Shown here: piece by piece, positions 9,173-17,080 of the stretch
Layout of the letters: every line of letters starts with the position of its first letter
Numbering within the stretch: position 1 is the first letter of the stretch
NCBI GenBank assembly: GCA_018715775.1
Contig: DVKZ01000029.1
Span: 1-64,000, forward strand
Length of the DNA: 64,000 nt
Source: Candidatus Fimousia stercorigallinarum
Lineage (GTDB): Bacteria; Bacillota; Clostridia; Lachnospirales; Lachnospiraceae
Direction: 5' to 3'
Made by a program: the position numbers and the translations under genes
The notes under the pieces: model-generated
Databases searched by the model: none
Told to the model about the DNA's origin: nothing
The model's input: the letters and a program-made list of their open reading frames with translations, nothing else

Positions 9173-9925
9173 TTATTCCTCCTCAAGCAGACGTTTTGCC
9201 AGATCCAGATAGATCTTGCTGATTTCCAGGTTCGGATTTCCTTCGATCACTGTTTTCCCCTGATCTTCATAACGGATAATATCATCGCTTCTTGGGATAT
9301 CGGCAATGATCTCAAGATTACTGTTTTTGGCAAACTCTTCTACCTTTTTTCTTTCATTTTCTACATTTCTTCTATTTAAAATAATCCCTTTTACGGTTGC
9401 ATATCCACGGTCTTCAAAATTATCCACCGCCGTTTTAATATTGTTGGCTGCATATAATGCCATCTTTTCGCCGGAAGTAACGATCAGAATCTCATTGGCA
9501 TATCCTTCCCGGATAGGAGCAGCAAAACCGCCGCAGACAACATCCCCGAGGACGTCATATAAGACAACATCCGGTTTATATGTCTCAAACAATTCGAGAT
9601 CCTCTAACAGGCTGAATGTCGTAATGATCCCGCGTCCCGCACAGCCAAGTCCTGGCGTCGGTCCGCCGGTTTCAATACACAAGACGCCTCCAAATCCTTC
9701 TTTCGCAATCTGTTCAATTTCTTCCGGTTCTTCATCAAACTCCCGCAGATAATTCATTACCGGTCTGACCGGATTTCCACCGAGCAAGTTGATCGTTGAA
9801 TCCGCTTTCGGATCACAGCCGATCTGGATTACTTTTTTTCCAAGGCTTGCAAATGCTGCAGCCAGATTTCCGGTCGTCGTTGACTTTCCGATACCGCCTT
9901 TTCCATATATCGCAAGTTTTAACAT
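9173..9925 (-). CDS. NifH/BchL-like reductase of second module (H2)
   Basis: A protein of 250 residues of the nitrogenase iron-protein family (NifH, BchL, CfbC relatives). The Walker A is GKGGIGKST at residues 8-16; switch I DPKADST; Cys95 in GLGCAGRGI and Cys131 in DVVCGGFA are the two ligands that let a homodimer hold one [4Fe-4S] cluster. Such proteins pass electrons to a component 1 partner, coupled to ATP hydrolysis. All functional residues are present. It overlaps the upstream K-like gene by 7 nt and abuts the D-like gene downstream. It is clearly paralogous to the other H-like protein of the operon. Confidence 0.92.
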   Translation of the reverse strand: MLKLAIYGKGGIGKSTTTGNLAAAFASLGKKVIQIGCDPKADSTINLLGGNPVRPVMNYLREFDEEPEEIEQIAKEGFGGVLCIETGGPTPGLGCAGRGIITTFSLLEDLELFETYKPDVVLYDVLGDVVCGGFAAPIREGYANEILIVTSGEKMALYAANNIKTAVDNFEDRGYATVKGIILNRRNVENERKKVEEFAKNSNLEIIADIPRSDDIIRYEDQGKTVIEGNPNLEISKIYLDLAKRLLEEE

Positions 9926-11070
9926 GATGGTTCCTCCATATAAGTTAACGTTCTATTCACCAGATCAGGATTTTGATCATCATAAATCCTCCCTGAAAAT
10001 GCCTCATGCGGCAGATCATAAAAATCCATCTGCCCGCATAATGCACGATAAAGCGGATCCGCAATCACACCATCCGCATATTTCAACTGTTCAATCAGAT
10101 CATCTTCCTCCGGGGTGTACCGATCGCCTTCTCGTAATATCTCTGTAATCGTATCCAGTGGCGTCAGGACCTGAATATCGAGATCATATTCCATCTCAAT
10201 TGCCGTTGCCAACGATGTGGCAAATACGCTTTCCCCAATTAGGCACAATCTCTTTATTTTCCCCTTCCCTGCTTTTTTTGCTGCATAAAGAGACTGACCA
10301 TTTTTTGCTGTTCGATCTAACAGTCCGGCCAGATAATCCGCATAGTCTTTTCCAAACGGAACACCGACTACATAGGGAATTCCAAAACGTTCTTCCATCA
10401 GTCTGGCCGCCGCAATGCCTCCATAGGAAATAACCAGATTTACATGTGCTTTGGATGCCTGTTTGATCTCCTCCAAAGAGCTTCCCATCGCAAAACAACT
10501 GTTTACACTCCACCCTTGTTTCGTAAGCCACGTCCGAATTGAATCAATACTGCCATTTAAGGAAAAATCCAGCGGCGTCGCACCGATAATATTGACCGAC
10601 GGCAGTTTGGTTTGTTCCATCTGATCTGTGCAAAATCGATCCACAATCTTATGAAAAGCCATGGAAATTCCTTCTGTATAATTTCGCATGCCATTTGCAG
10701 CAAATCCAAACGCCGGAATCCCGGTTTCTGCCTCCACGATCATGGCGATCGCTTCCAGATCCGTCCCGATCATATAGGGAATCGGCGCACCGACGATCGC
10801 AATAAATTCCGGATGTAACTTCTCCGCTGTTGTAAGAATGTCACGGATCAGTTTTTCATCATCACCCATGATTGCTTCCATTTCCGAGATTGCTGAGATA
10901 AAGATCATACTGTCAATATCATACCATCTCGGTTCATCGTGCGTTGTATATGTTGAATTACATCCCGATGCATCATGCATCACAACCATTCCGCCTAATT
11001 CATACAGTGCGGAACAAATGCCGAATTCATCAGATGAATATGTAGAAATTAATCCTGCTACCTGTCTCAT
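9919..11070 (-). CDS. NifK-like protein of first nitrogenase-like module (K1)
   Basis: A protein of 383 residues related to K2 (shared pattern [16 protein letters not shown] versus LYDLGGITVICDAGGC, then DEPRW at 45-49). Cys37 matches NifK Cys95; Cys19 sits close to, but not exactly at, the NifK Cys70 position; the Cys153 position is occupied by [11 protein letters not shown]. The chain ends in Cys383 (EEPSC), a terminal cysteine that K2 lacks. The start codon overlaps the D1 stop (ATGA), the classic sign of coupled translation. A D1K1 complex served by a NifH-like reductase is inferred; the substrate is unknown. Confidence 0.87.
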   Translation of the reverse strand: MRQVAGLISTYSSDEFGICSALYELGGMVVMHDASGCNSTYTTHDEPRWYDIDSMIFISAISEMEAIMGDDEKLIRDILTTAEKLHPEFIAIVGAPIPYMIGTDLEAIAMIVEAETGIPAFGFAANGMRNYTEGISMAFHKIVDRFCTDQMEQTKLPSVNIIGATPLDFSLNGSIDSIRTWLTKQGWSVNSCFAMGSSLEEIKQASKAHVNLVISYGGIAAARLMEERFGIPYVVGVPFGKDYADYLAGLLDRTAKNGQSLYAAKKAGKGKIKRLCLIGESVFATSLATAIEMEYDLDIQVLTPLDTITEILREGDRYTPEEDDLIEQLKYADGVIADPLYRALCGQMDFYDLPHEAFSGRIYDDQNPDLVNRTLTYMEEPSC

Positions 11071-12395
11071 ATGCAGCTCTCACACCCGTAACCCTTTCTC
11101 TGAATGATCTCCTTCCTTGGTTTTTCATTCAGATATGCATCTATCATCAGTTCCGCAATCTGGCGGATGCCGTCATATCCAAACAGTCCGCCGCTTTCCA
11201 CAACATTGACAAAATGATCTGTCCCGGTAAAATACGCCGCTTTCTGACCGACCGCCAAGATCGTTTCATCTCGATGCCGTTTCAGATACCGCATATTTGG
11301 CTGGTTCGTGGCATAAATGTCAATATCCGGAAAATGTTCTTTCATCCAAAGAAAATCCTCCCGTTCTTCCGGTAAGAATGTATCTGCAAAAATTTCTGTT
11401 ACATGAAATCCATGCTGCAAAAGCATCTTTGTAAAACTCAAGATTCGAAATGTAAACGTATAATCGACAGCGATCTTCGTATTGCCGATACACTGTAAAG
11501 CCCTTTCTAATGCTGCTTCTGCCGCTTTTCGGAATCCACGGACATCCGGATGTACCATTCCAAGCATATCCGCTAATCTACAATAATTTTGCTCTAATTC
11601 ATCCATATCAAACACAAAAGGAAGATAACGATACTCCTGTCCGATCCGCTTTTTCAGATCCTGTGCTGCCGGAATCGCGATCGGTTCATAGACCAGGTTC
11701 AATTTGGCTTGTGCCATATCCAGATAATCATCAAATGTCCGGCACCAGTTCAGCATTTGCAGTTCATATCCTGCCTGCCGAAGGATCATGACCAATTCGG
11801 AGGAAGCTGATATTTCCAGATTGCTTCCGATCAGATTGATTTTTTTCGGATTCTTTTCTTTTTCCTCTAACAGACTAAAAAGCTGAAGACGCATCTTCTG
11901 ATCAGGAGTCAGTCCGCTCTTTCGAAGCGTCGGGATCATGTAACAGTCCATAAATCGAATATCCGGATACTTTTCTCTTAATGTATCAAATACGAGCTGC
12001 TGATTATAAGCCAGAAAGAAATGCTGACAGCTGATAAATAACAAAATCGCTTTCGGACGATACGGAAGCTTATCCAGTATGTCCGCCACACCGTTAATCA
12101 TCAGATTTTCCACAGAACCATCAATGACATTTTCTTCACGGATGATGATCGACGAATACCGGTCTAACGCTCCCATTTCAGCAGCAGTTAACACAACACC
12201 ACGCAGACAGCCTTGTGCACAAACAAAAATCTGATGCGATTCCGGGATCAGCATTCCCGTATGAACAATATTCCACGTTCCTCTCGCAGGAGAACTGTAT
12301 TCCAGTCCCTGCTCAAAAGGAGCCGGAAAAAAAGCTTCCCTGATTTTTCTTTTTGCACCGGAAGTATTCTCTTCCCGTCTAAGTCTTGTTAACAT
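11067..12395 (-). CDS. NifD-like protein of first nitrogenase-like module (D1)
   Basis: A protein of 442 residues, nitrogenase component 1 family, divergent from D2. Candidate ligands are Cys59 and Cys63 in VCAQGCLRG (Cys63 matching NifD Cys88) and Cys123 in LFISCQHFF (matching Cys154). The Cys62 position is Ser (SSPARGTW) and the FeMoco Cys275 position is Glu in KLNLVYEPIA. The C-terminus ends GCESCI, a CxxC pair (Cys438, Cys441) not present in D2, possibly for metal or thiol chemistry. AAAGGAG lies 7 nt before the ATG. The two D-like proteins differ enough that one pair could be a scaffold and the other the catalyst, as NifEN relates to NifDK; this is inference. Confidence 0.86.
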   Translation of the reverse strand: MLTRLRREENTSGAKRKIREAFFPAPFEQGLEYSSPARGTWNIVHTGMLIPESHQIFVCAQGCLRGVVLTAAEMGALDRYSSIIIREENVIDGSVENLMINGVADILDKLPYRPKAILLFISCQHFFLAYNQQLVFDTLREKYPDIRFMDCYMIPTLRKSGLTPDQKMRLQLFSLLEEKEKNPKKINLIGSNLEISASSELVMILRQAGYELQMLNWCRTFDDYLDMAQAKLNLVYEPIAIPAAQDLKKRIGQEYRYLPFVFDMDELEQNYCRLADMLGMVHPDVRGFRKAAEAALERALQCIGNTKIAVDYTFTFRILSFTKMLLQHGFHVTEIFADTFLPEEREDFLWMKEHFPDIDIYATNQPNMRYLKRHRDETILAVGQKAAYFTGTDHFVNVVESGGLFGYDGIRQIAELMIDAYLNEKPRKEIIQRKGYGCESCI

Positions 12396-12407
12396 CTCAA
12401 ATCTCCT

Positions 12408-13166
12408 TTATTGCTCATCCAATTGTTTTAGGATCTGTTTTGCAAGCGCCCGGTACTGTTTGGCCATACGGCTGTCCGGAAATGCTTCCAATACCGTTTT
12501 CTTCAACAATTCCGCTTCCTGCACCGTTTCAGAAAAATCCAGCTCCCCGAGAATTGATGTATGAAGTTCGTCACTCAATTCTTTCACTTTTGCATATTCG
12601 TCTTTGACATTCCTTTTATTCAGGATCAATCCGCCGAGTCCTGCATATCCGCGTCCTTTAAAGTTATCAATTGCCATTGCGATATTGGCTGCTGCATAAA
12701 TGGACATATTTTCACCGGACGTAACGATAAACACCTGATCGGCATACCCGGATCGCATCGGCATCGAAAACCCGCCGCACACGACGTCTCCCAACACATC
12801 ATACAAAACGATGTCCGGCTGATAAATCTCATATGCGCCTTTCTCCTTCAGTTTTTCCAATGCGGTAATAATTCCGCGGCCGGCACATCCAAGCCCCGGG
12901 ATCGGTCCACCGGCTTCCACACAGACAACACCGCCATATCCAATCTTCACGACCTCATCCAATTCAAACATCTGCTGCTTTTTACGAACGACCTCTAATA
13001 CGGTAGGAAGCGGCTCTCCATGCCGTAAGGCGATTGTCGAATCCGCCTTCGGATCACATCCGATCTGCATCACCTTTCTTCCCTGTTCTGCAAAAGCAGC
13101 AGAAAGATTTGATACGATCGTCGATTTCCCGATGCCTCCCTTTCCATAAATAGCCAGTTTTTTCAT
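12408..13166 (-). CDS. NifH/BchL-like reductase of first module (H1)
   Basis: A protein of 252 residues of the nitrogenase iron-protein family. It has GKGGIGKST at 8-16, [16 protein letters not shown] (Cys94) and DVVCGGFS (Cys130), so nucleotide binding and the intersubunit [4Fe-4S] site are intact. It is the first enzyme gene of the operon, 11 nt after the small regulator gene. Having a separate H-like protein for each D/K pair suggests that the two component 1 complexes do not simply share one reductase. Most like H2 within the window; assignment as true NifH is rejected because the partners lack FeMoco residues. Confidence 0.92.
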   Translation of the reverse strand: MKKLAIYGKGGIGKSTIVSNLSAAFAEQGRKVMQIGCDPKADSTIALRHGEPLPTVLEVVRKKQQMFELDEVVKIGYGGVVCVEAGGPIPGLGCAGRGIITALEKLKEKGAYEIYQPDIVLYDVLGDVVCGGFSMPMRSGYADQVFIVTSGENMSIYAAANIAMAIDNFKGRGYAGLGGLILNKRNVKDEYAKVKELSDELHTSILGELDFSETVQEAELLKKTVLEAFPDSRMAKQYRALAKQILKQLDEQ

Positions 13167-13177
13167 AACGATCCTCC

Positions 13178-13438
13178 TTATTTTTTGCCAGACGGAAGCT
13201 TCGAATACATCGTTTTCGCACTGACACCAGAAATTTTCCCGAGTTTTCCAGCAATCTGATTAATGACATCCGTCGGCGCATCGATCGCAATGCTGATAAT
13301 ATTCAGATTCTTTTCTCGATAAGGAAGTCCCATTCTTCCAAGAATATACATGCCATAATCGTGCAAGATTTCATTTACATCACCTGTGGCATCAACATCC
13401 TCTACTATGATACCGATAATTGCAATTCTTGTTTCCAT
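13178..13438 (-). CDS. TM1266-type putative hydrogenase-system regulator
   Basis: A protein of 86 residues with an ACT/NikR-C-like alternating pattern: [68 protein letters not shown]. This matches the TM1266 family, usually found beside [FeFe]-hydrogenase maturases (hydE, hydF, hydG) and annotated as putative iron-only hydrogenase system regulator. Tandem ATG codons lie at 13441 and 13438; GGAG is 3 nt from the first and 6 nt from the second, so 13438 is preferred. It is the first gene of the nitrogenase-like/hyp operon, an unexpected partner. No DNA-binding domain is present, so a ligand-sensing or protein-binding role is more likely. Confidence 0.8.
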   Translation of the reverse strand: METRIAIIGIIVEDVDATGDVNEILHDYGMYILGRMGLPYREKNLNIISIAIDAPTDVINQIAGKLGKISGVSAKTMYSKLPSGKK

Positions 13439-13459
13439 CATACACTCCTTTTATAAAAT

Positions 13460-13489
13460 AAAAAAACCGCATCTTTAAGATAAAGATGC
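13460..13489 (-). terminator. Leader attenuator terminator of the nitrogenase-like/hyp operon
   Basis: In the transcript, GCATCTTTA and TAAAGATGC form a 9-bp stem closed by a 3-nt loop and followed by a run of T, ending about 20 nt before the first gene. It sits between the promoter and the operon, so it can only act as an attenuator. Confidence 0.8.
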
Positions 13490-13633
13490 AGTAATCGACA
13501 TTTCTATACGTCCTCTGATCACAAGATTTTAACTGGATAAAATAATGTAAAAAGATAGACGATTCCCTGTTAAAAACGCATCTTTAATCTCAATGATCAG
13601 TTATCATCCGATAACTGAAAATTTTAATCTCAG
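13490..13633 (-). promoter_or_regulatory. Structured 5' leader with antiterminator, ligand unknown
   Basis: The leader between the -10 box and the terminator holds a hairpin with perfect 8-bp arms CAGTTATC/GATAACTG (13598-13617). It is followed by TTAAAGATGC (13578-13587), identical to the 3' arm of the terminator and so able to pair with the terminator's 5' arm. That is a terminator/antiterminator switch. A further possible long-range helix pairs AATCG-TCTAT (about 13554-13563) with ATAGA and CGATT just before the terminator. I could not match it to a known riboswitch class: the cobalamin, TPP, T-box and yybP-ykoY core motifs are not present. A metal, cofactor or protein signal is possible. 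Confidence 0.6.
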
Positions 13634-13661
13634 ATTATAATTTATGATAGCATATTTTCAA
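13634..13661 (-). promoter_or_regulatory. Promoter of the nitrogenase-like/hyp operon
   Basis: On the minus strand TTGAAA (13661-13656) and TATAAT (13639-13634) are 16 nt apart. Transcription would start near 13627, giving a leader of about 185 nt before the first gene. Confidence 0.7.
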
Positions 13662-13690
13662 AAAAAGGGCAATGCAATTATATACAAATG

Positions 13691-13739
13691 GAAAATACCG
13701 CCGCATCTCCCCTGATCGGGAAAATACGACGGTATTTTC
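13691..13739 (-). terminator. Terminator after pgmB
   Basis: A long imperfect inverted repeat, GAAAATACCG (13691-13700) with CGGTATTTTC (13730-13739), extended inward by CCCC/GGG pairing. It follows the pgmB stop in the minus direction. It separates the trehalose-type genes from the nitrogenase-like operon. Confidence 0.7.
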
Positions 13740-13793
13740 GGATTATTTATGTTTATATGAAACCCTCGCAAAATGTTGTCGTCAGAACACCGA

Positions 13794-14444
13794 TTATAAT
13801 TCTAATAACTCGCTGACATTTAATTCTTCAAAACTCTTGATCGTCATATCTGCCTGTGTCAATGGCTCATGTCCCTCTACTCCGATTGCATACATTCCGG
13901 CACCTTTAATTCCTTCTACGCCTGCCTGTGCATCTTCAAAGCCAATCGCTTCGGATGGATCGATGTTGATCAGTTCCGCAGCCCGGACAAAGATTTCTGG
14001 ATCCGGTTTTCCTTTTTTCAATGTTGCAGGATCTACGATTGCATTAAAATAATCATATACGCCCAGTTTCTTTAAAATAAATGGTGCATTCTTGGATGCA
14101 GATGCCAGGGAACAAGGTACTTTCTTTTCTCTGGCTTCATCTAAAAACGCTTTCACGCCAGGAAGCTGATCATCCGGTGTTAAATCTTCCAATAATTTTA
14201 CGTAGTTCGCATTTTTATCTGCTGCCATTTCTTCTTTCTGTTCTTTCGTATAGTCATTTTCTTTTCCGCCGTATGCAAGAATACGATCCAAAGAATCCAT
14301 GCGGCTGATTCCCTTTAACTGCTCATTAAATTCCAGGTCGATCGTAATTCCGATGGAATCTGCAAGTTCTTTCCATGCAATATAATGGAATTTAGCTGTA
14401 TCTGTAATTACTCCGTCTAAATCGAATACAAATCCTTTTTTCAT
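13794..14444 (-). CDS. pgmB: Beta-phosphoglucomutase
   Basis: A HAD-superfamily protein of 216 residues. Motif I is FDLDGVITDT, giving the nucleophile Asp and acid/base Asp; the cap has LKGISRMDSLDRIL; motif II is ASASKNAPFILKK; the acidic motif GFEDAQAGVEGIKGAG follows. The enzyme converts beta-glucose 1-phosphate to glucose 6-phosphate. It starts 10 nt after the GH65 phosphorylase gene, whose product is beta-glucose 1-phosphate, so the two form one catabolic unit. Length and motifs match the family with no missing catalytic residue. Confidence 0.95.
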   Translation of the reverse strand: MKKGFVFDLDGVITDTAKFHYIAWKELADSIGITIDLEFNEQLKGISRMDSLDRILAYGGKENDYTKEQKEEMAADKNANYVKLLEDLTPDDQLPGVKAFLDEAREKKVPCSLASASKNAPFILKKLGVYDYFNAIVDPATLKKGKPDPEIFVRAAELINIDPSEAIGFEDAQAGVEGIKGAGMYAIGVEGHEPLTQADMTIKSFEELNVSELLEL

Positions 14445-14454
14445 TTTTTCTCCC

Positions 14455-16896
14455 TTATTTCATTTCCTGTTTCTGGTTTGCTGTTAATGTTACTAACTGA
14501 TCTTTGTAAACAATTTCCGTATCCTGATCCGCTGTGATACAGCATGTATCCTGCGTCATATCAAAAGTATAATGAACTTGATTAACATCAATATTAAACT
14601 GGATGCGTGACCACTGTTTTGGCAGATGCGGATTTACATGTAATTTTGTTTCTCTTACATCAATTCCTGCAAAAGTCGTCAATGTGATATAAATGGTTGC
14701 TGCCATAACGCCGGCATGGATACCTTCTGCTGTTGTTCCGCCCTGAATATCACGGTAATCGGAATACAAAGCTTCCTGATATAACTGCCATGCCATATCA
14801 TCATTTCCTACCATAGCTGCTAACTGAGAATGTACAACCCTTGATAATGTGGAACCGTGAGATGTTCTGTCCAGATAATAAGTTAAATTTTTCGTCAGAT
14901 AATCTTTTGGAAGCTGATAATCCAAATCTGCTAAAATATTGTCTACTTTCTCTTTAGAGAAGTTATAGAAGATCATCAGTGTATCTGCCTGTTTTGCCAC
15001 CTTATAATCATCAGCGGATAATCCCTCTGCACGAAGGATACGGTCCATTCGATAAATGTTTCCGTATTTTTCACGGTAATAATCCCAATCTACTTCTTTT
15101 AACTGGAAATATCCTTCATATTGTCCGATAATGCCATCTTCATTGATGTCCAGAGCAAGCTTAGTCTTGATGTCGTCCATCGCTTCCAGATCATCATTAT
15201 CTGTACCGGTTTTTTCCATCAGGGCATTTAAAGTATCTTCCGGGATCATCGCTTTTAGCTGGTCAATGAATTCAAATAACCAGACAACCATCATATTCGT
15301 ATAGGTATTGTTCTTTAGTCCGCCTTCTTCTGTACCAGGATAGGTTTCATGGAATTCATCCGGGCCCATTACTTTATCAATGCTGTATTTTCCGGTCGTT
15401 TCATCATATTCTGCTGCACTCTGCCAGAAACGGGCAATTTCCAGCAACATTTCTGCACCGTATTCTTCCATGTATTTCTGATCATGTGTATTGTTCCAAT
15501 ATAACCAGATATTATAAGCAACTGCCAGAGAAACATGTCTTTGCAGACGGCTGAAATCCTTATCCCAGTTTCCGGTCATTGGATTTAAATGGATTTCCTG
15601 TGACTGCTCTGTTCCTTCCAGTCCGGACTGCCATGGGAACATTGCTCCCTGATAGCCTGCTTCTTTTGCCGCTTCTTTTGCCGCACCCAGACGATCGTAA
15701 CGGTACATTAAGATCTGTTTCGCTGTTTCCGGAAAATGCATAATATAAAATGGAAGAATGAAGATCTCATCCCAGAAAATGTGACCGCGGTAAGCTTCGC
15801 CATGCAGACCTCTTGCTGTGATCGATGCATCCAGATCTTTGTTGCCATTTGGTGATCCGGAAACGAGCAAATGATATGTGTGCAGATGAAGAAGTTTTTG
15901 AGACATAGGATCACCTTCTACGATGATATCTGTCTTTTTCCATAATTCTTTCCAGGCGTTCGTTGTCATTTCCAGCATATCTGCAAAGCTTTTAGCCTCT
16001 ACTTCCATTTGGATATGTTCTTTTGCTTCATCCAACTGCTGATTTGTCAGACATTCGATATGAACATACTTTTCGATCGTTGCCATCTGATTTTCCTGAG
16101 CATTTATTTTTAATGTCTGGATCACTCTGTCACTCTTAATATCATTTTCAATCGCTGCAGATTCCACTACATCTCCCATAAGCTCTGATTTCTGGATAAT
16201 GGTAAACTTTGACTGTTTTGTTCTGGCAACAAGCATTGCCTTCTTCTGTGAAGCTTCTACCGCTACAATATCAAGATGATGCTGTTCCAGGCTTCGATAA
16301 CGTTCTACATTGTAATTATAGACGGAACCATCAATTTCTGAAACAATTTCAATTTCTCCGGAAAAGTTTATTGGAGTTACACAATATTTGATCGCGTATT
16401 CCCTTGTATTTTCCATATTTGCTATTTTTGATGTCTGGATTCGAAGTTGTTTTTTGTTCTGGAGTTCAATTTCCATATCAGACTGGAACAGACCATTTCT
16501 CATATTTAAAGTTCTGGTCAAAGATAAGACATTCTGAGATGTAATATCAACCAATTCTCCATCGACTCTTACGCTCAAATATTGTCCGTTTGGAGCATTC
16601 ACAAAATCTTCGTTGAAAATTTCAGCATCTCCTACTTTTGATTTTGCCTGGTTGTATAAACCTGCTAAATAAGTTGCCGGATAATGTCCATCCGAAATTT
16701 TCATTTCCGGTAAAGTTCCCCTTAACCCGAAATATCCATTCCCTACGGTCAATAAAGACTCTACCGAATATTCATCTTTTCCCGGATGATATCCTTCATA
16801 CTTCATCTCCCATATAAAAGCCTCTTTTTCCTTTGATGACTGCTGATCCGTGATGACAACATCTTTATCATCCACATGCGAATTGAATGGTTTCAC
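14455..16896 (-). CDS. GH65 disaccharide phosphorylase, probably trehalose or trehalose 6-phosphate
   Basis: A protein of 813 residues of glycoside hydrolase family 65. The catalytic acid is in MGPDEFHE near residue 512; SLLTVGNGYFGLRGTLPE is the family N-terminal signature; HIFWDEIFILPF and RTSHGSTLSRVVHSQLAA are also typical. GH65 enzymes inverting maltose, trehalose, kojibiose, nigerose or trehalose 6-phosphate release beta-glucose 1-phosphate. The neighbouring TreR repressor and pgmB favour trehalose or trehalose 6-phosphate, the latter known from Lactococcus. No PTS or ABC transporter is in the window, so uptake is encoded elsewhere. The start is GTG with AAGGAG 7 nt upstream. Confidence 0.88.
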   Translation of the reverse strand: MKPFNSHVDDKDVVITDQQSSKEKEAFIWEMKYEGYHPGKDEYSVESLLTVGNGYFGLRGTLPEMKISDGHYPATYLAGLYNQAKSKVGDAEIFNEDFVNAPNGQYLSVRVDGELVDITSQNVLSLTRTLNMRNGLFQSDMEIELQNKKQLRIQTSKIANMENTREYAIKYCVTPINFSGEIEIVSEIDGSVYNYNVERYRSLEQHHLDIVAVEASQKKAMLVARTKQSKFTIIQKSELMGDVVESAAIENDIKSDRVIQTLKINAQENQMATIEKYVHIECLTNQQLDEAKEHIQMEVEAKSFADMLEMTTNAWKELWKKTDIIVEGDPMSQKLLHLHTYHLLVSGSPNGNKDLDASITARGLHGEAYRGHIFWDEIFILPFYIMHFPETAKQILMYRYDRLGAAKEAAKEAGYQGAMFPWQSGLEGTEQSQEIHLNPMTGNWDKDFSRLQRHVSLAVAYNIWLYWNNTHDQKYMEEYGAEMLLEIARFWQSAAEYDETTGKYSIDKVMGPDEFHETYPGTEEGGLKNNTYTNMMVVWLFEFIDQLKAMIPEDTLNALMEKTGTDNDDLEAMDDIKTKLALDINEDGIIGQYEGYFQLKEVDWDYYREKYGNIYRMDRILRAEGLSADDYKVAKQADTLMIFYNFSKEKVDNILADLDYQLPKDYLTKNLTYYLDRTSHGSTLSRVVHSQLAAMVGNDDMAWQLYQEALYSDYRDIQGGTTAEGIHAGVMAATIYITLTTFAGIDVRETKLHVNPHLPKQWSRIQFNIDVNQVHYTFDMTQDTCCITADQDTEIVYKDQLVTLTANQKQEMK

Positions 16897-16915
16897 TGTT
16901 TTTCTCCTTTCTAAC

Positions 16916-16927
16916 TTGTACGTATAT
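16916..16927 (-). promoter_or_regulatory. TreR-like operator, downstream copy
   Basis: TTGTACGTATAT is one arm-complete copy of the palindrome TTGTACGTACAA, with two mismatches in the right arm. It lies between the promoter and the ribosome binding site of the GH65 gene. Confidence 0.55.
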
Positions 16928-16940
16928 GTTTGTTGTCTTT

Positions 16941-16969
16941 AATATACACCTGTACGTACAAGAAGTCAA
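16941..16969 (-). promoter_or_regulatory. Promoter of GH65-pgmB with embedded TreR-like operator
   Basis: TTGACT (16969-16964) and TATATT (16946-16941) on the minus strand are 17 nt apart. The spacer contains TTGTACGTACAG (16961-16950), nearly the perfect palindrome TTGTACGTACAA and close to the TTGTATATACAA operator known for Bacillus TreR. A repressor bound here would block RNA polymerase directly. Confidence 0.75.
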
Positions 16970-17012
16970 CCTATATTTTTATTTTTTTTACTTTTCTATC
17001 AGACACAAAAAA

Positions 17013-17052
17013 ACATGATAAAATCAGTGTGTGATTGCTGATTTTATCATGT
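17013..17052. terminator. Bidirectional-looking terminator after treR
   Basis: A perfect 15-bp stem, ACATGATAAAATCAG (17013-17027) with its complement at 17038-17052, flanked by an A run and T-rich DNA. It ends the treR transcript ahead of the GH65 promoter. Confidence 0.85.
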
Positions 17053-17080
17053 CTGTTATTTTTTGTTTTTTATATTGATT

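Noticed and set aside
6806-13166. Classical nitrogenase (nifHDK) for nitrogen fixation
   Set aside because: The D-like proteins lack the FeMoco Cys275 and are shorter, and no nifB, nifE, nifN or nifV is nearby.
6806-13166. Protochlorophyllide reductase (BchLNB) or coenzyme F430 CfbCD
   Set aside because: No other tetrapyrrole genes are near, and a Clostridium-type anaerobe makes neither chlorophyll nor F430. Two tandem modules with hyp genes do not match these systems.
13490-13633. Cobalamin, T-box or TPP riboswitch in the leader
   Set aside because: A short AACAGGGAATC stretch and a CTGAGA hexamer recall cobalamin and TPP boxes, but the remaining conserved boxes are absent.
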